Origin: an uncultured Candidatus Competibacteraceae bacterium
Lineage (GTDB): Bacteria; Pseudomonadota; Gammaproteobacteria; Competibacterales; Competibacteraceae
Length of the DNA: 13,737 nucleotides
Direction of reading: 5' to 3'
Assembly (NCBI GenBank): GCA_937960715.1
Contig: CALGOO010000202.1
Span: 1 to 13,737 of the forward strand
Positions 13,532-13,737 of this stretch are shown one piece after another. How positions within the stretch are numbered: position 1 is the stretch's first letter; the number at the start of each line of letters is the position of its first letter. The translations under genes and the position numbers were made by a program. Below the pieces are notes generated by a model. It was not told the origin of the DNA. It saw only the letters and a list, made by a program, of their open reading frames with translations, and did not search any database.

Positions 13532-13737
13532 ATGACTGGCACGATGAAGCGAGTGGCGTTGGCGGTGGGCGTGGGGCTGGGCGGGCTGAGCCTGGCGCCG
13601 ACGGCGGGGGCGGTGAGCGTGGCCGCCAACAACCTGGGGCAGGCGCTGATCTTCCCCTACTACACGGTGCGGGGGGGCTGGGCCACCCTGCTGGGGGTGA
13701 CCAACACCAGCAACCAGGTGGTGGCGGTGAAGGTGCG
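13532..13737 (+). CDS. Second copy of the secreted protein family, N-terminal part, cut by window edge
   Basis: ATG 13532 follows AGGGGG (13517-13522) by 9 bases; an internal ATG at 13544 is possible but less well placed. The visible 68 residues have a signal peptide ending PTAGA and then the same head as the protein at 10543 (NNLGQALIFPYYTVRGGW and GVTNTSNQVVAVKV). From 13556 to the window end the DNA aligns without gaps to 10570-10751, with 17 differences in 182 bases by my hand count, and the last 44 bases are identical. This points to recent duplication or gene conversion. A TATACT at 13456-13461, upstream in the 95-base gap after the PpiC gene, could be a -10 box, but the matching -35 is poor. 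The remainder of the gene lies outside the window. Confidence 0.9.
   Translation, partial: MTGTMKRVALAVGVGLGGLSLAPTAGAVSVAANNLGQALIFPYYTVRGGWATLLGVTNTSNQVVAVKV

Overview
The window looks like chromosomal DNA from a gammaproteobacterium, probably a facultative anaerobe. The left edge carries ubiU-ubiV, the proteobacterial genes for oxygen-independent ubiquinone synthesis. Most of the DNA is GC-rich, genes have clear Shine-Dalgarno sites, and signal peptides are of Gram-negative type. The family of secreted GC-rich proteins on the right and a CCCACGCTCCAGC-type inverted repeat remind me of uncultured lineages such as Competibacteraceae. That is from memory and tentative.

Layout. Positions 1-1357 (+) hold the end of ubiU and complete ubiV. 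Positions 1400-9449 are one minus-strand block of four genes with gaps of only 45, 48 and 64 bases, read from 9449 down to 1400. They are a 1409-residue fused protein (sulfotransferase, coiled coil, GT2, GT2, GT4), a methyltransferase with an extra C-terminal beta-rich domain, a second methyltransferase, and a multi-pass membrane protein resembling GT-C glycosyltransferases. The block converges on ubiV. Its distal part, especially the membrane protein, is strikingly AT-rich, which suggests mosaic assembly by transfer. Positions 9450-10019 are a 570-base divergent intergenic region with a possible leader ORF, weak promoter candidates and an 18-base tandem repeat.

Positions 10020-13737 (+) hold a small exported NTF2-like protein, a 554-residue secreted protein of unknown function, a rho-independent terminator, a REP-like inverted repeat, a periplasmic PpiC-type foldase, and the start of a second copy of the unknown secreted protein. 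The two copies share about 91% of their DNA over the 182 aligned bases visible.

How the genes may work together. The minus-strand block most simply makes and decorates a surface polysaccharide: sugars added by GT2/GT4 (and perhaps GT-C) modules, with sulfate and methyl groups as modifications or chain caps. The coiled coil between sulfotransferase and glycosyltransferases invites a chain-length-ruler hypothesis like that of WbdD. The plus-strand group looks like an export set in which a periplasmic proline isomerase sits between two members of a duplicated secreted family. Both functional pictures are inference; the domain calls are better supported.
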